The position numbers and the translations under genes were made by a program. From the NCBI GenBank assembly GCA_033764055.1, contig JANRJI010000129.1:1-64000 (forward strand): 64,000 bases of DNA, in the 5' to 3' direction. Below the pieces are notes generated by a model. It had not been told where the DNA came from and searched no databases. It saw only the letters and a program-made list of their open reading frames with translations. This document shows, one piece after another, positions 8,421-16,855 of the stretch. The DNA is from Ga0077555 sp033764055. GTDB taxonomy: Bacteria; Pseudomonadota; Alphaproteobacteria; Rhizobiales; Hyphomicrobiaceae. Every line of letters starts with the position of its first letter. The first letter of the stretch is position 1.

Positions 8421-9845
8421 CTATCGCCCGACATTTGTCCGCCGGGCATCCCACGCCAGCCAGGCCCACACCGGCAAGGCATGCAGGAATGCGATACCGT
8501 AGGCATGCCAGTGGCCGCCCCCCTGATTGATCAGGGGAAGGGCGAGGTAGTAGGCCGCGAGCGTCGCCGAGGCGAGCAGCAGCGGACGGCATGCCAGTGC
8601 AGCGGCGAGCGGCAAGAACCAAAGTGCGTACCAGGGGAACTGGGCCGGCGCGAGGTAGAAGGTGGCTGCAGCCACCACCAGCGCCGAGGCCAGCAGCCCG
8701 TGCAGCCCGGAAGGTGGCCGTCGAGCCACGAAAAGAGCGATCAGGCCGACGCCGATGGCGATGGACGCCCTCAGGGCGCGCTGCCCGAGGGGGGAGCCGC
8801 CGGTCGCCTGATAGACGGCGTAGCTGATCCACGAGAACGGGCCGTTGTTGGTCCACCAATGCTCCGAGTAGGCGACCAGTCCAGAGCGGGCGCCAGCCGC
8901 CGCGGAAAGCGCCAGGGGCAACACCAGCGCGCCTGCGAGCCCGGTCAGCACGATGGCGGGCAAAGCGAGGCTGCGCCGGCGCGCATATACGGTGTGTGCG
9001 AGCAGTGGCACCAGCAGCGCCGGCCACAGCTTGACGCCGATGGCCAGGGCCAGCAGCGTCGCGGCGAGCACCTCCCGCCCACGCCAGGTCGCCAGACACG
9101 CGCCCACCACCAATGGCGCAAGCAACGCCTCGCTGTGCCCAGTGCCGTGACTAGACCAGACCACCAGCGGATTGAGCCAGTAGAGCGCCGCAAGGACACG
9201 GGGGCGGCCAAGGTTCCCGAGGATGACCAGCAGCAGCGCCAGCGTGGCCAGCTCGGCGCCTAGGAAGACGGCTCGGAGGCCATCGTGATCGAAGGGTGCG
9301 ATCAGATGGGCGAGGGTGAATGCCAGCTGAGCCGTTCCGGGATAGATCGTGGTCAGCTCCGGGAAGTTGATGCCTGCAAGCACATCCTTCCCGTTGCGAG
9401 CCAGAGTCTCGACGACGGTGGGCACACCGTCACCGTCGATGGCGGACTTGGGCGCGAACGCATAAGGATTTTGGCCACTGGCGAGGATGGCGCCGTCCCA
9501 GAGGTAGCGGAAATAGTCGTCATCGATCACGACCGCCGTACCGTACCAGACCAGCCGCATCGCCAATCCGGTTGCGAGCATGACACAGACAGTCCCGCGA
9601 CCGGTCGGCAGGCGTGTCAGCAGCGGTACGGCCATGACGCCCAGCAGCGCGGGCGCGCCGAGCAAGAGCACGACGGGCAAGACATCGACCATCGATCGGA
9701 AGCTCGCCTGCGTCCAGCCCGGCGATGATCGGGCCATCTGCCATTGGCTGGCTACGAGCAGCACTGCCAGGGCAGCCGTCACTATGGCCGCCCATCCGGT
9801 CGCGCGCGTTTCGGCCGCGGCGGCCGGACCAGTCGATCCTGTCAC
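8421..9845 (-). CDS. GT-C type polyprenyl-linked glycosyltransferase (GT87/DUF2029-like) membrane protein
   Basis: The 474-residue protein has about eleven to twelve membrane helices. A periplasmic loop after helix 3 carries DDDYFRYLWDG (about 127-137), the acidic motif of GT-C transferases that use lipid-phosphate sugars. A second motif, GTGHSEALLAPL, lies mid-protein. Such enzymes mannosylate or otherwise glycosylate lipids or envelope glycans. It stands alone, convergent with the hydratase gene, so no pathway is suggested by the neighbours. Confidence 0.75.
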   Translation of the reverse strand: MTGSTGPAAAAETRATGWAAIVTAALAVLLVASQWQMARSSPGWTQASFRSMVDVLPVVLLLGAPALLGVMAVPLLTRLPTGRGTVCVMLATGLAMRLVWYGTAVVIDDDYFRYLWDGAILASGQNPYAFAPKSAIDGDGVPTVVETLARNGKDVLAGINFPELTTIYPGTAQLAFTLAHLIAPFDHDGLRAVFLGAELATLALLLVILGNLGRPRVLAALYWLNPLVVWSSHGTGHSEALLAPLVVGACLATWRGREVLAATLLALAIGVKLWPALLVPLLAHTVYARRRSLALPAIVLTGLAGALVLPLALSAAAGARSGLVAYSEHWWTNNGPFSWISYAVYQATGGSPLGQRALRASIAIGVGLIALFVARRPPSGLHGLLASALVVAAATFYLAPAQFPWYALWFLPLAAALACRPLLLASATLAAYYLALPLINQGGGHWHAYGIAFLHALPVWAWLAWDARRTNVGR

Positions 9846-9973
9846 GTCAGTCCCTCATGAGCGGAAGGCCGAGCCGGGCCCGCCGCCACATCTGCCGGAA
9901 TGGTGCCGCTCCCGCAGGTCAAAAGGCGGGCGCGTCCGATCACGATGCCGCGAGATGCCGGGCGGCTGGTCGG

Positions 9974-10189
9974 TCAGGGCTCCGTTTCGAGCCCGTGGCA
10001 TGCACGGGCGATCGCTGCCTTGACGGCTGCCGAACAGCCCACCTGGTTGGCCAGCAGCAGCACCAGCCGGACATTCAGGCGATGGCTCGCCTCCTCCGAC
10101 AGTCCGCGGTGAGCCTCGACCAGTGCTGCATAGACATCGTCGCCACCAGCGCCAAGACGGAACGAGGTATCGAGTGCCGGCTCGCTCAT
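9974..10189 (-). CDS. DUF2783 family small protein
   Basis: The 71-residue protein has the DUF2783 pattern: YAALVEAHRGLSEEASHRLNVRLVLLLANQVGCSAAVKAAI. Its ATG overlaps the stop of the upstream FAD monooxygenase by 4 bp (ATGA), so the two are translationally coupled. DUF2783 proteins usually accompany such monooxygenases and may be an accessory subunit, but no function is established. Confidence 0.8.
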   Translation of the reverse strand: MSEPALDTSFRLGAGGDDVYAALVEAHRGLSEEASHRLNVRLVLLLANQVGCSAAVKAAIARACHGLETEP

Positions 10190-11811
10190 ATTGCCTCCCC
10201 GCCGAGTGCGCGTCGCAGCGCTGCGGCGATTTTCTCCGGCGTCGGCCGCAGCCAGCGTGCCGCCACGTGCTGGTCCGGCCGGATCAGATAGGCGGCCCCC
10301 GGAGCGCCACTATAACGCTGAGAGACCAGCCCTTCGCGGTCGACGACGTGGGCGAAACCGTTGCCCGGCGGCGGCGCTGCCACCCCGATCGTCAGCTGTC
10401 GCACTGCCTTCGGCACCACGATCGGCGCCCCGAAGGTCATGACGCAGAATTCGCCGCCGAGCTCATTGAGCAACCAGCCGTCGCCACTCGTTGCAGTCCA
10501 CACGGGCGCATCGATGCACGGACTGCCCGGGCCGAGGCCGCCTGAGAATCCCGGATCGTCGTCCGACTGGAGCGACAGCCTGTCGAGCGAGCACGGCAGC
10601 GACAGCCTGCCCGAGTTCACCAGCCGCCGCGCGAACGGCTCGGTCGCAGCCATGGCGAGCACCTCCTCGCGCAGCATCCGCTCCATGGCCGACTTGGGCG
10701 TCATGAAGCCCGTAGCGCGGGCGGAGTTCAGAATATTCTCGTCGGCGCCGCGGATGCGCTCCTCGTCGTAGGTGGCGATCAGGCGCTCCGTCGCCTCGCT
10801 TTGCAGGACGGCAGCGAGCTTCCAGCCGAGATTGTCGACGTCCTGGATGCCACCATTGCCGCCCCGCGCCCCGAACGGCGAGACGATGTGGGCGCTATCG
10901 CCGGCGAACACAACGCGGCCGTGAACGAAGCGCTCGAGGCGTCGGCACTGGAAGGTATAGACCGAGATCCAATCGATCTCGAATGGGCGCTCGCCGACCA
11001 CTGCGCGGATGCGCGGCAACACCGTCTCGGGCCGGCGCTCGACCTCGGGGTCGGCCTCCGGCTCCAGTTGCAAGTCGATCCGCCAGATGTCGTCCGGCTG
11101 CTTGTGCAGCAGTGCCGACTGGCCGTCATGAAAGGGCGGCTCGAACCAGAACCAGCGTTCCGGCGGAAAGTCGGCCCTCATCTCGATGTCGGTGATGAGA
11201 AACCGCTCCTCGAATGTGCGTCCGACGAATTCGAGCCCGAGGAGGCCGCGCACGGTGCTTCTGACGCCGTCGCAGGCAACGAGCCAGTCCGCATCGATGC
11301 GATAGCGGCCCACCGGCGTGTCCACCTCGGCGCTCACCCCCTCGGAGGCGCGCTCGAGGCCGACGACCTTGCTCTTGAACCGCAAGTCGATCAAATCCGG
11401 GAAATCCCGCACGCGATCGATCAGGAACTCCTCGACGTAGTACTGCTGCAGATTGACGAAAGCCGGGTGCTTGTGGCCGGGCTCGGGCAACAGGTCGAAG
11501 CTGTAGACCTCGCGGTTGCGATGAAACAGCCGACCGACCTTCCAGGTGACGCCCTTGGCCCGCATTCGATCTGCGACGCCGAGCCGATCGAATATCTCGA
11601 GCGTGCGCTTCGACCAGCAGATCGCGCGCGAGCCGACCGAGACGGTATCGCCGTCGTCCACCAGGATCGAACGAATGCCGTGGAGCGCGAGATCAATGGA
11701 GAGCGCCAGCCCGACCGGACCTGCGCCGGCGATGAGCACGGGTGTGCGCTCAGGGCCGTCAAGCCCGGATGGACGGACGAAGGGGAAGCGTTGGTGCTGG
11801 TAGCGGGTCAT
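10186..11811 (-). CDS. FAD-dependent aromatic monooxygenase (PheA/TfdB-like)
   Basis: The 541-residue class A flavoprotein hydroxylase has the FAD dinucleotide motif GAGPVG at 29-34, the DG motif in ACDGVRSTVRG (about 180-190) and the GD motif GRVVFAGDSAHIVSPFGARGGNGG (about 290-313) that binds the FAD ribityl chain. These enzymes use NAD(P)H and O2 to hydroxylate phenolic or related rings, often in catabolism. A thioredoxin-like C-terminal domain is expected in the last 150 residues. It sits between the YdhR-like gene and DUF2783 in one short operon. The substrate is unknown. Confidence 0.85.
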   Translation of the reverse strand: MTRYQHQRFPFVRPSGLDGPERTPVLIAGAGPVGLALSIDLALHGIRSILVDDGDTVSVGSRAICWSKRTLEIFDRLGVADRMRAKGVTWKVGRLFHRNREVYSFDLLPEPGHKHPAFVNLQQYYVEEFLIDRVRDFPDLIDLRFKSKVVGLERASEGVSAEVDTPVGRYRIDADWLVACDGVRSTVRGLLGLEFVGRTFEERFLITDIEMRADFPPERWFWFEPPFHDGQSALLHKQPDDIWRIDLQLEPEADPEVERRPETVLPRIRAVVGERPFEIDWISVYTFQCRRLERFVHGRVVFAGDSAHIVSPFGARGGNGGIQDVDNLGWKLAAVLQSEATERLIATYDEERIRGADENILNSARATGFMTPKSAMERMLREEVLAMAATEPFARRLVNSGRLSLPCSLDRLSLQSDDDPGFSGGLGPGSPCIDAPVWTATSGDGWLLNELGGEFCVMTFGAPIVVPKAVRQLTIGVAAPPPGNGFAHVVDREGLVSQRYSGAPGAAYLIRPDQHVAARWLRPTPEKIAAALRRALGGEAI

Positions 11812-11874
11812 GTCGCGGCGCCAACGCTGCCATTCTCGTTGTCGGTCGGCCGCCTCGGCGCCGACGCAAGCGGG

Positions 11875-12189
11875 TTATTCGGCCGCCTGTGCCATGGGCC
11901 GGTCGTTGTCGACGATCACCGGGCTCTCGAAGTAGCTGATGTCGGGCGCCGCCCCGTATCGATCGGCGATCATCTTTTTCCAATCGGCGTTATAGACCTT
12001 CTCGGCGGCCTCGCGGCTTTCCCAGAGATAGACGCCACCGCCGGTGTGGCTTGCCGCGTCGAAGAGGTAGTACTTCCGAACGAGGCCCGCCAGGCCGACG
12101 TACTTGGGCGCCGAGCCCTCGAACATTTTCTTGGCGTCGGCGAGATTGACGGCGTCTGGAAGCTTGAAGCGGACGATGGCCGTGATCAT
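11875..12189 (-). CDS. YdhR-like putative monooxygenase (dimeric alpha/beta barrel)
   Basis: This 104-residue protein starts MITAIVRFKLPD and contains KYYLFDAASHTGGGVYLWESREAAEKVY, typical of YdhR/antibiotic-biosynthesis monooxygenase-like ferredoxin-fold proteins. ATG 12189 follows GAAGGAGACAGCCC, a good ribosome-binding site, so the longer open frame is not used. It is the first gene of the operon with the FAD monooxygenase (63 bp downstream) and DUF2783, which suggests shared turnover of an aromatic or quinone compound. Confidence 0.75.
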   Translation of the reverse strand: MITAIVRFKLPDAVNLADAKKMFEGSAPKYVGLAGLVRKYYLFDAASHTGGGVYLWESREAAEKVYNADWKKMIADRYGAAPDISYFESPVIVDNDRPMAQAAE

Positions 12190-12278
12190 GGGCTGTCTCC
12201 TTCGATCGGCGGTTGCCCCGGACCACAGTCTGACGCGGAGATCACTGCCGGTCCAGCGGCACACCACTCACCGCGCTC

Positions 12279-13346
12279 TCAAGGGTCGTCCAGCCATACC
12301 CACTCGGTCGGATGAGCCAGCGCCGAGACGACACCACCGACAAGATTCGAATCGTAGAGCCGGTCCAGGTCCGGCCCCTCCGGTGCCACGGGCGAGAGCC
12401 TCCCAGCCAGCGCCTTCATGTCGGCTTCCAGAGCACGCCGCGCGGCCTGGGCGGCTTCGACCGAGACCGCCTCGAAGCGCACCCCCAGTCCAGGGACCAG
12501 TCGTCCCACGGCCGCCAGGTCGGCCGAGATCACGGTGGCGATCTTCGGATATCCTCCCGTGGTCTGGCGATCGGCCAGCAATACGATGGGCTGGCACGTT
12601 CCGGGCACCTGGATCGAGCCGGGCGCGATGCCGTCCGAGACGATGTTGTAGCCCTTCGCGTGCGCCAGCCCGGGTCCTTCCAGGCGCAGGCCCATGCGAT
12701 CGGCATCGCGTGTGACGGTGTAGGTGCCAGCCAGGAACGTCGCGATCGCGCCAGCAGTGAAATAGTCGTCCTGGGGGCCGAGAACCACGCGAACCTGCGT
12801 GGCGGGACCGAGGTCGAGGCCGGGCAATCGGACCTCCTGGCGGGCATCTGCCCCGTCCCGGACGAGGGGCAAGGCGTCGCCGGCCTGCAGCGCGCGGCCA
12901 TCGAGGCCGCCGAAGCCGCCGCGCACATACGTCGAGAGCGAATCGAGGAAGTGGCGCAGATCGAAGCCTGCCTCGACAGCGAGGTATGCAGCCGCACTGC
13001 CACCGGACACGGACACCCGCACCCGGTCTCCCCGCGATAGCCGTACGCTCTGCAAAGCCGGAACCCGCAGGGCATCACCCTTCGAGCGCTCGACGACGAG
13101 CTCCGTTCCCTGGCCGGCGAGGGCCAACCGCACGCTCGACGCCTCGACCTCGAGCGTCGGCCCCAGGACTGCCATCTCGAGCCCGGCCGTCGTTTCTGGG
13201 TTGCCCACGACGATGTTGGCCGCCCGGAGCGCGATCGGATCCAGGGCGCCGGAGACCGGAATGCCGAGCCGCTGATAACCGGTCCGGCCGAGGTCCTGGA
13301 CCGTCGTCACGAGACCTGGCTGGACAACGCGGAGCACGCCCGTCAT
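12279..13346 (-). CDS. pxpC: 5-oxoprolinase subunit C (biotin-dependent carboxyltransferase-like)
   Basis: The 355-residue protein belongs to the KipA/PxpC family: PGLVTTVQDLGRTGYQRLGIPVSGALD near the N-terminus, a central GGSAAAYLAVEAGF, then GPQDDYF and PVPGTCQPIVLLADRQTTGGYPKIATV. With PxpA and PxpB it hydrolyses 5-oxoproline (pyroglutamate) to glutamate using ATP. ATG 13346 overlaps the pxpB stop by 4 bp, so the two are coupled. Length fits the family. Confidence 0.88.
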   Translation of the reverse strand: MTGVLRVVQPGLVTTVQDLGRTGYQRLGIPVSGALDPIALRAANIVVGNPETTAGLEMAVLGPTLEVEASSVRLALAGQGTELVVERSKGDALRVPALQSVRLSRGDRVRVSVSGGSAAAYLAVEAGFDLRHFLDSLSTYVRGGFGGLDGRALQAGDALPLVRDGADARQEVRLPGLDLGPATQVRVVLGPQDDYFTAGAIATFLAGTYTVTRDADRMGLRLEGPGLAHAKGYNIVSDGIAPGSIQVPGTCQPIVLLADRQTTGGYPKIATVISADLAAVGRLVPGLGVRFEAVSVEAAQAARRALEADMKALAGRLSPVAPEGPDLDRLYDSNLVGGVVSALAHPTEWVWLDDP

Positions 13347-14080
13347 CGCGCGAGCTCCGCCGGAGCGATGGCGAGGCGGCCGTCGGCCGCCTGCATCTCG
13401 AGCTGCGCATACGTTTCGGCCGTGACCGGCTCGAACTGCACCTGATCGCCGGGCGAGAGCAGAACGGCAGCCTTGCGGCGTACGTCGAATAGGCGAACCG
13501 GTGTACGGCCGAGCAGGTGCCAGCCGCCGGGACTGTCGAGCGAGTAGATGCCGGCCATGCGGAGCGCAATGCATACCGACCCCATTGGGACCCGCATCCG
13601 CGGGCTCTCGCGACGCGGGAGCGAGAGCGCCTCTGGCACGTCGCCCATGTACGGATAGCCGGGCAGGAAGCCGAGAGCGTAGATGTGATAGGTCGAGGCC
13701 GAATGGATCGCGATCACCTCGGCGGGCGTATGGTCCGTGCGATCGGCCACCTCGTCGAGGTCGGGCCCATGCTCACCGCCGTAGCAGCAGGGCAGGCGCC
13801 ACAGCCGGCCGTGCCCCGCCACGGCTCCCAGCCGATCGAGCAGAGGGCGGATGGAACGCTCCAGCGTCTCCCGGTCGAGCCTGAGTGGATCGTAGTGGAT
13901 CATCAACGAGCGGAACGTCGGCACCAGCTCGACCACGCCCTGGAGAGCCGCCGCCTCGACGGCGCTGCCGAGCGCCAGCACCCGGTCGCTGATCGCCCTG
14001 TCGATGGTATCGCCCAGCTCGACCACGAGGGCCGTGTCGCCGGCAGAAAGGAAACGTGCAGTGAGCGGCGGGTGGGACAT
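13343..14080 (-). CDS. pxpB: 5-oxoprolinase subunit B
   Basis: The 245-residue KipI/PxpB (allophanate hydrolase subunit 1-like) protein has the family signatures LGFLPGYPYMGDVPEALSLPRR and VPMGSVCIALRMAGIYSLDSPGGWHLLGRTP. It acts with PxpA and PxpC in ATP-dependent cleavage of 5-oxoproline. ATG 14080 (MSHPPLTARFL) fits the family start better than the upstream in-frame ATG at 14149. It is transcribed away from pxpA across a 136-bp gap that must hold both promoters. Confidence 0.88.
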   Translation of the reverse strand: MSHPPLTARFLSAGDTALVVELGDTIDRAISDRVLALGSAVEAAALQGVVELVPTFRSLMIHYDPLRLDRETLERSIRPLLDRLGAVAGHGRLWRLPCCYGGEHGPDLDEVADRTDHTPAEVIAIHSASTYHIYALGFLPGYPYMGDVPEALSLPRRESPRMRVPMGSVCIALRMAGIYSLDSPGGWHLLGRTPVRLFDVRRKAAVLLSPGDQVQFEPVTAETYAQLEMQAADGRLAIAPAELAR

Positions 14081-14216
14081 GGCCCCTCGGTCAACGGATG
14101 GAACGGCAGAAAGACAGACATTGTCGGCCTCTGTCAAAGGCCATAGCATTCAGCGCGATCAGTCGGCTACAGGACGGCCGCAGCGATCGGTGACAAGGGG
14201 CAGCGACGAGGCGAGC

Positions 14217-14993
14217 ATGGCAGGGCGCATCAATCTCAACGCCGACATCGCGGAGGGGTGGGGCGCCTACGACATTGGCGACGACGCGGCGCTGATGCGG
14301 ATCATCAAGTCGGCGAGCGTGGCTTGCGGCTTTCATGCCGGCGATCACAATACGATGCATCGCATCGTGATGCTGGCCAAGGAGCTCGGAGTCTCGATTG
14401 GCGCACATCCGGGCTTCAACGATATCTGGGGCTTCGGCCGGCGCGAGATCCGCATGAGCCCGTCGGACATCGAGTACATGACTGCCTATCAGATCGGAGC
14501 CTTGCAGGCGATCGCCCGCTACGCCGGCCTGAGCGTGACGCACCTCAAGGCACACGGGGCGCTGAGCAACATGGCAGCGCGGGACGAAGGCTATGCCATG
14601 GCGCTGGGCCGAGCGGTGAAGGCCGTGGCCCCCGAGATCATCTACGTGGCGCTCGCCGGCTCCGAGATGGAGCGGGCAGGCCGCAAGCTCGGCTTGCGCG
14701 TCGCCCGCGAGGGCTTCGCCGACCGGCAGTACGAGGAGGACGGGAACCTCGCCTCGCGGTCTGTTCCCGGCACGGTCTATCGCGACCCACAGAAAGCTCT
14801 CGAGCAGGCACTCCGCATGATCGAGACAGGTGAGGTCGTTGCGCGCAGCGGCAAGCGGATCAGGGTGGCCGTCGACACCATCTGCGTGCACGGCGACGAG
14901 CCGAGCGCCGTCGCGGTCGCGAACGCCGTGCGGGCCGGCCTCGACAAGGCCGGGATCGTCGTCGTGACGCTGCCGGAGCTGACCCTGTCCTGA
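14217..14993 (+). CDS. pxpA: 5-oxoprolinase subunit A (LamB/YcsF family)
   Basis: The 258-residue protein begins RINLNADIAEGWGAYDIGDD and carries SVACGFHAGDHNTM and VSIGAHPGFND, the metal-binding and active-site segments of the LamB/YcsF fold, plus VDTICVHGDEPSAV near the end. It is the catalytic subunit of bacterial 5-oxoprolinase. ATG 14217 gives the standard start. Unlike the usual single operon, pxpA is divergent from pxpBC. Confidence 0.9.
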   Translation: MAGRINLNADIAEGWGAYDIGDDAALMRIIKSASVACGFHAGDHNTMHRIVMLAKELGVSIGAHPGFNDIWGFGRREIRMSPSDIEYMTAYQIGALQAIARYAGLSVTHLKAHGALSNMAARDEGYAMALGRAVKAVAPEIIYVALAGSEMERAGRKLGLRVAREGFADRQYEEDGNLASRSVPGTVYRDPQKALEQALRMIETGEVVARSGKRIRVAVDTICVHGDEPSAVAVANAVRAGLDKAGIVVVTLPELTLS

Positions 14994-15043
14994 CGCCGAG
15001 CCCGTCGCCACCCCGCTTTCCGAAACGTTCTGAGGATGCATCC

Positions 15044-15664
15044 ATGAGGCTCTACTGGTCGTCGCGCTCGCCGTTCGTGCGCAAGGTGATGGTGGTGGCG
15101 CACGAGACGGGCCTCGTGTCGCGGATCGAGACGATTCGCACCGTCGTGGCGCCGACCAAGCCGAATGCCGAGGTGATGGCGCTCAATCCGCTGAACAAGT
15201 TGCCGACGCTCGTCCTCGACGACGGCTCGGCGCTGTACGACAGCCGGGTGATCGCGGAATACCTGGACAGCCTGCACGACGGCCCGCGACTGTTCCCGCC
15301 CGCCGGCCGCCCCCGTTTCGAGGCGCTACGCCTGCAGGCGCTCGGCGACGGCGCGCTCGACTTCCTGCTGGTCGGGCTTTCGGAGCGGGCACGGCCCGAG
15401 GCTCAGCAGTCGCCGGAACTCAAGGCGGCGCTGGCGACCAAATTCCGGGCAGCCTTCGACCGCCTCGAGGCCGAGGCGGGGGCGGGAGCCCTTGCCGGCA
15501 GCTTCGGCATTGGACAGATCGCGGTGGCCTGCGTCCTCGGATATGCCGACTTTCGCTACGCGGCAGAAGGCTGGCGCAACGGCCGGCCCAAGCTCGCCGC
15601 CTTTGCCCAATCGATCGCAAACCGGCCCTCGCTAGTTGCGACGACCCACATGGACGCCTACTGA
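15044..15664 (+). CDS. Glutathione S-transferase family protein
   Basis: The 206-residue protein has the N-terminal thioredoxin-like GST domain (MRLYWSSRSPFVRKV, with Ser7/Ser9 candidates for glutathione activation; NPLNKLPTLVLDDG with the cis-Pro; DSRVIAEYLD) and an all-helical C-terminal domain (about 85-200). It probably conjugates glutathione to electrophiles or has a related thiol role. It follows pxpA by 50 bp on the same strand and may be cotranscribed. Confidence 0.85.
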   Translation: MRLYWSSRSPFVRKVMVVAHETGLVSRIETIRTVVAPTKPNAEVMALNPLNKLPTLVLDDGSALYDSRVIAEYLDSLHDGPRLFPPAGRPRFEALRLQALGDGALDFLLVGLSERARPEAQQSPELKAALATKFRAAFDRLEAEAGAGALAGSFGIGQIAVACVLGYADFRYAAEGWRNGRPKLAAFAQSIANRPSLVATTHMDAY

Positions 15665-15719
15665 CTGGGTGACGCATCTCGCTCGCGGCGGGGCCGTCCG
15701 CCTGCCCCCCTGAAGCTCC

Positions 15720-16670
15720 CTAGTTGATGAACAGCACGCGGATGTCGTCCCCGGGGGCGTAGTTCTTGCCAACCCACTCCAGCAGAGTGGGGCCGACTGC
15801 CCGCAAGTCCTTGCGGCAGGTGGCGACGAGCGTCTCGAGGCCCGCCTTCTCTATGGCGAGACGGAAGCTCGGGATCGGCGCCCACCACCCTGGCTCGCTC
15901 GCGGCCGCATAGGTGACGCGGTGGGCGACGAGGCCGCGCCCTGTCTGGGCCGCACGGGCGGCAATCGCCGCCTGCAGGTCCTTGCCGATGCAATACGCTT
16001 GCTGGTGCGCCGGCAGGCTGTCCGCTCCCCAGACGCCTGACGCCGTCACCGGCTGATAGGCGAGGTTGATGGTGACGGTGCGCCCGGCGTCAAACGACTG
16101 TCGCCAGAAGGCTGTCGTCCGGACGGCCCAGTTGGGCACGACACGCTGGTCGTCGCGGCGGATGGCACCCCGCTCCTCGAGCCGAACCTTAAGCGCCGGA
16201 GGCAGCGCCCCCAGTCGCAACTCGATTCCGGGGACCAGCGGATTGAGCGGTATGCCCGCCGCCTCGAGCTCGCGGGTTACGTTCCTGGTGAATGCCACAG
16301 CGTGCTGCTCGAGCTCGAGCGCCACGGCGACGCCGTCCACCTCAACGGTAGCACCGACGAAGTTGCGCGGATCGGCTGACGCCACGACGACGACCTCCTC
16401 GCCGACGATGTTCATGTCGATTTCGGGCAGAGCGAAGGAGACCACCCGTACGATGGGGTCCGACGACGTGTTGCGAACGGCATAGGTGGCCTTCACGCTG
16501 CCGCGCCCGATCACGACATCCTGCGCCTCGACGACGGTCCGCTCGTCCGGAATGAACAGCAGGCCTCCCGCGGGAGCCTCGATCGTATCGTCGGCCGCAG
16601 TCGCTGGCGGCGTGGCCAGGACGAGGCAGCCGACGAGCCAGAGGACGACTGCAAGAGTTTGCATGTGCAT
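15720..16670 (-). CDS. DUF4424 family secreted protein
   Basis: The 316-residue protein has a signal peptide (TLAVVLWLVGCLVLATPPATAAD, cleavage near residue 25). The following beta-rich body has AGGLLFIPDERTVVEAQDVVIGRGSVKATYAVRNTSSDPI, which fits DUF4424 periplasmic proteins. ATG 16670 or the ATG at 16664 could be the start; no strong ribosome-binding site decides. The function of DUF4424 is unknown. It diverges from the hemerythrin-like gene. Confidence 0.7.
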   Translation of the reverse strand: MHMQTLAVVLWLVGCLVLATPPATAADDTIEAPAGGLLFIPDERTVVEAQDVVIGRGSVKATYAVRNTSSDPIVRVVSFALPEIDMNIVGEEVVVVASADPRNFVGATVEVDGVAVALELEQHAVAFTRNVTRELEAAGIPLNPLVPGIELRLGALPPALKVRLEERGAIRRDDQRVVPNWAVRTTAFWRQSFDAGRTVTINLAYQPVTASGVWGADSLPAHQQAYCIGKDLQAAIAARAAQTGRGLVAHRVTYAAASEPGWWAPIPSFRLAIEKAGLETLVATCRKDLRAVGPTLLEWVGKNYAPGDDIRVLFIN

Positions 16671-16855
16671 GAGGCCGAAGCTCCGCTGCCGTTGTCGTGT
16701 CGTCGATGGGAGGGTGCTCGCCGACGGTCCGATGGAGTGACACCCGAGCGTACAGTGCCGCACCGGATGGTCGAGTGACAGCCCTCTTGCGGGTTGCGGA
16801 ACCAACTTTGCTGCCTCGCGTTGGTTTTGACCACGTGTCGAGCAAGGTGACCGCA

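Noticed and set aside
10801..12315. A long plus-strand open frame opposite the FAD monooxygenase
   Set aside because: It is an antisense frame of a clear flavoprotein gene with no start signal and no protein-like motif.
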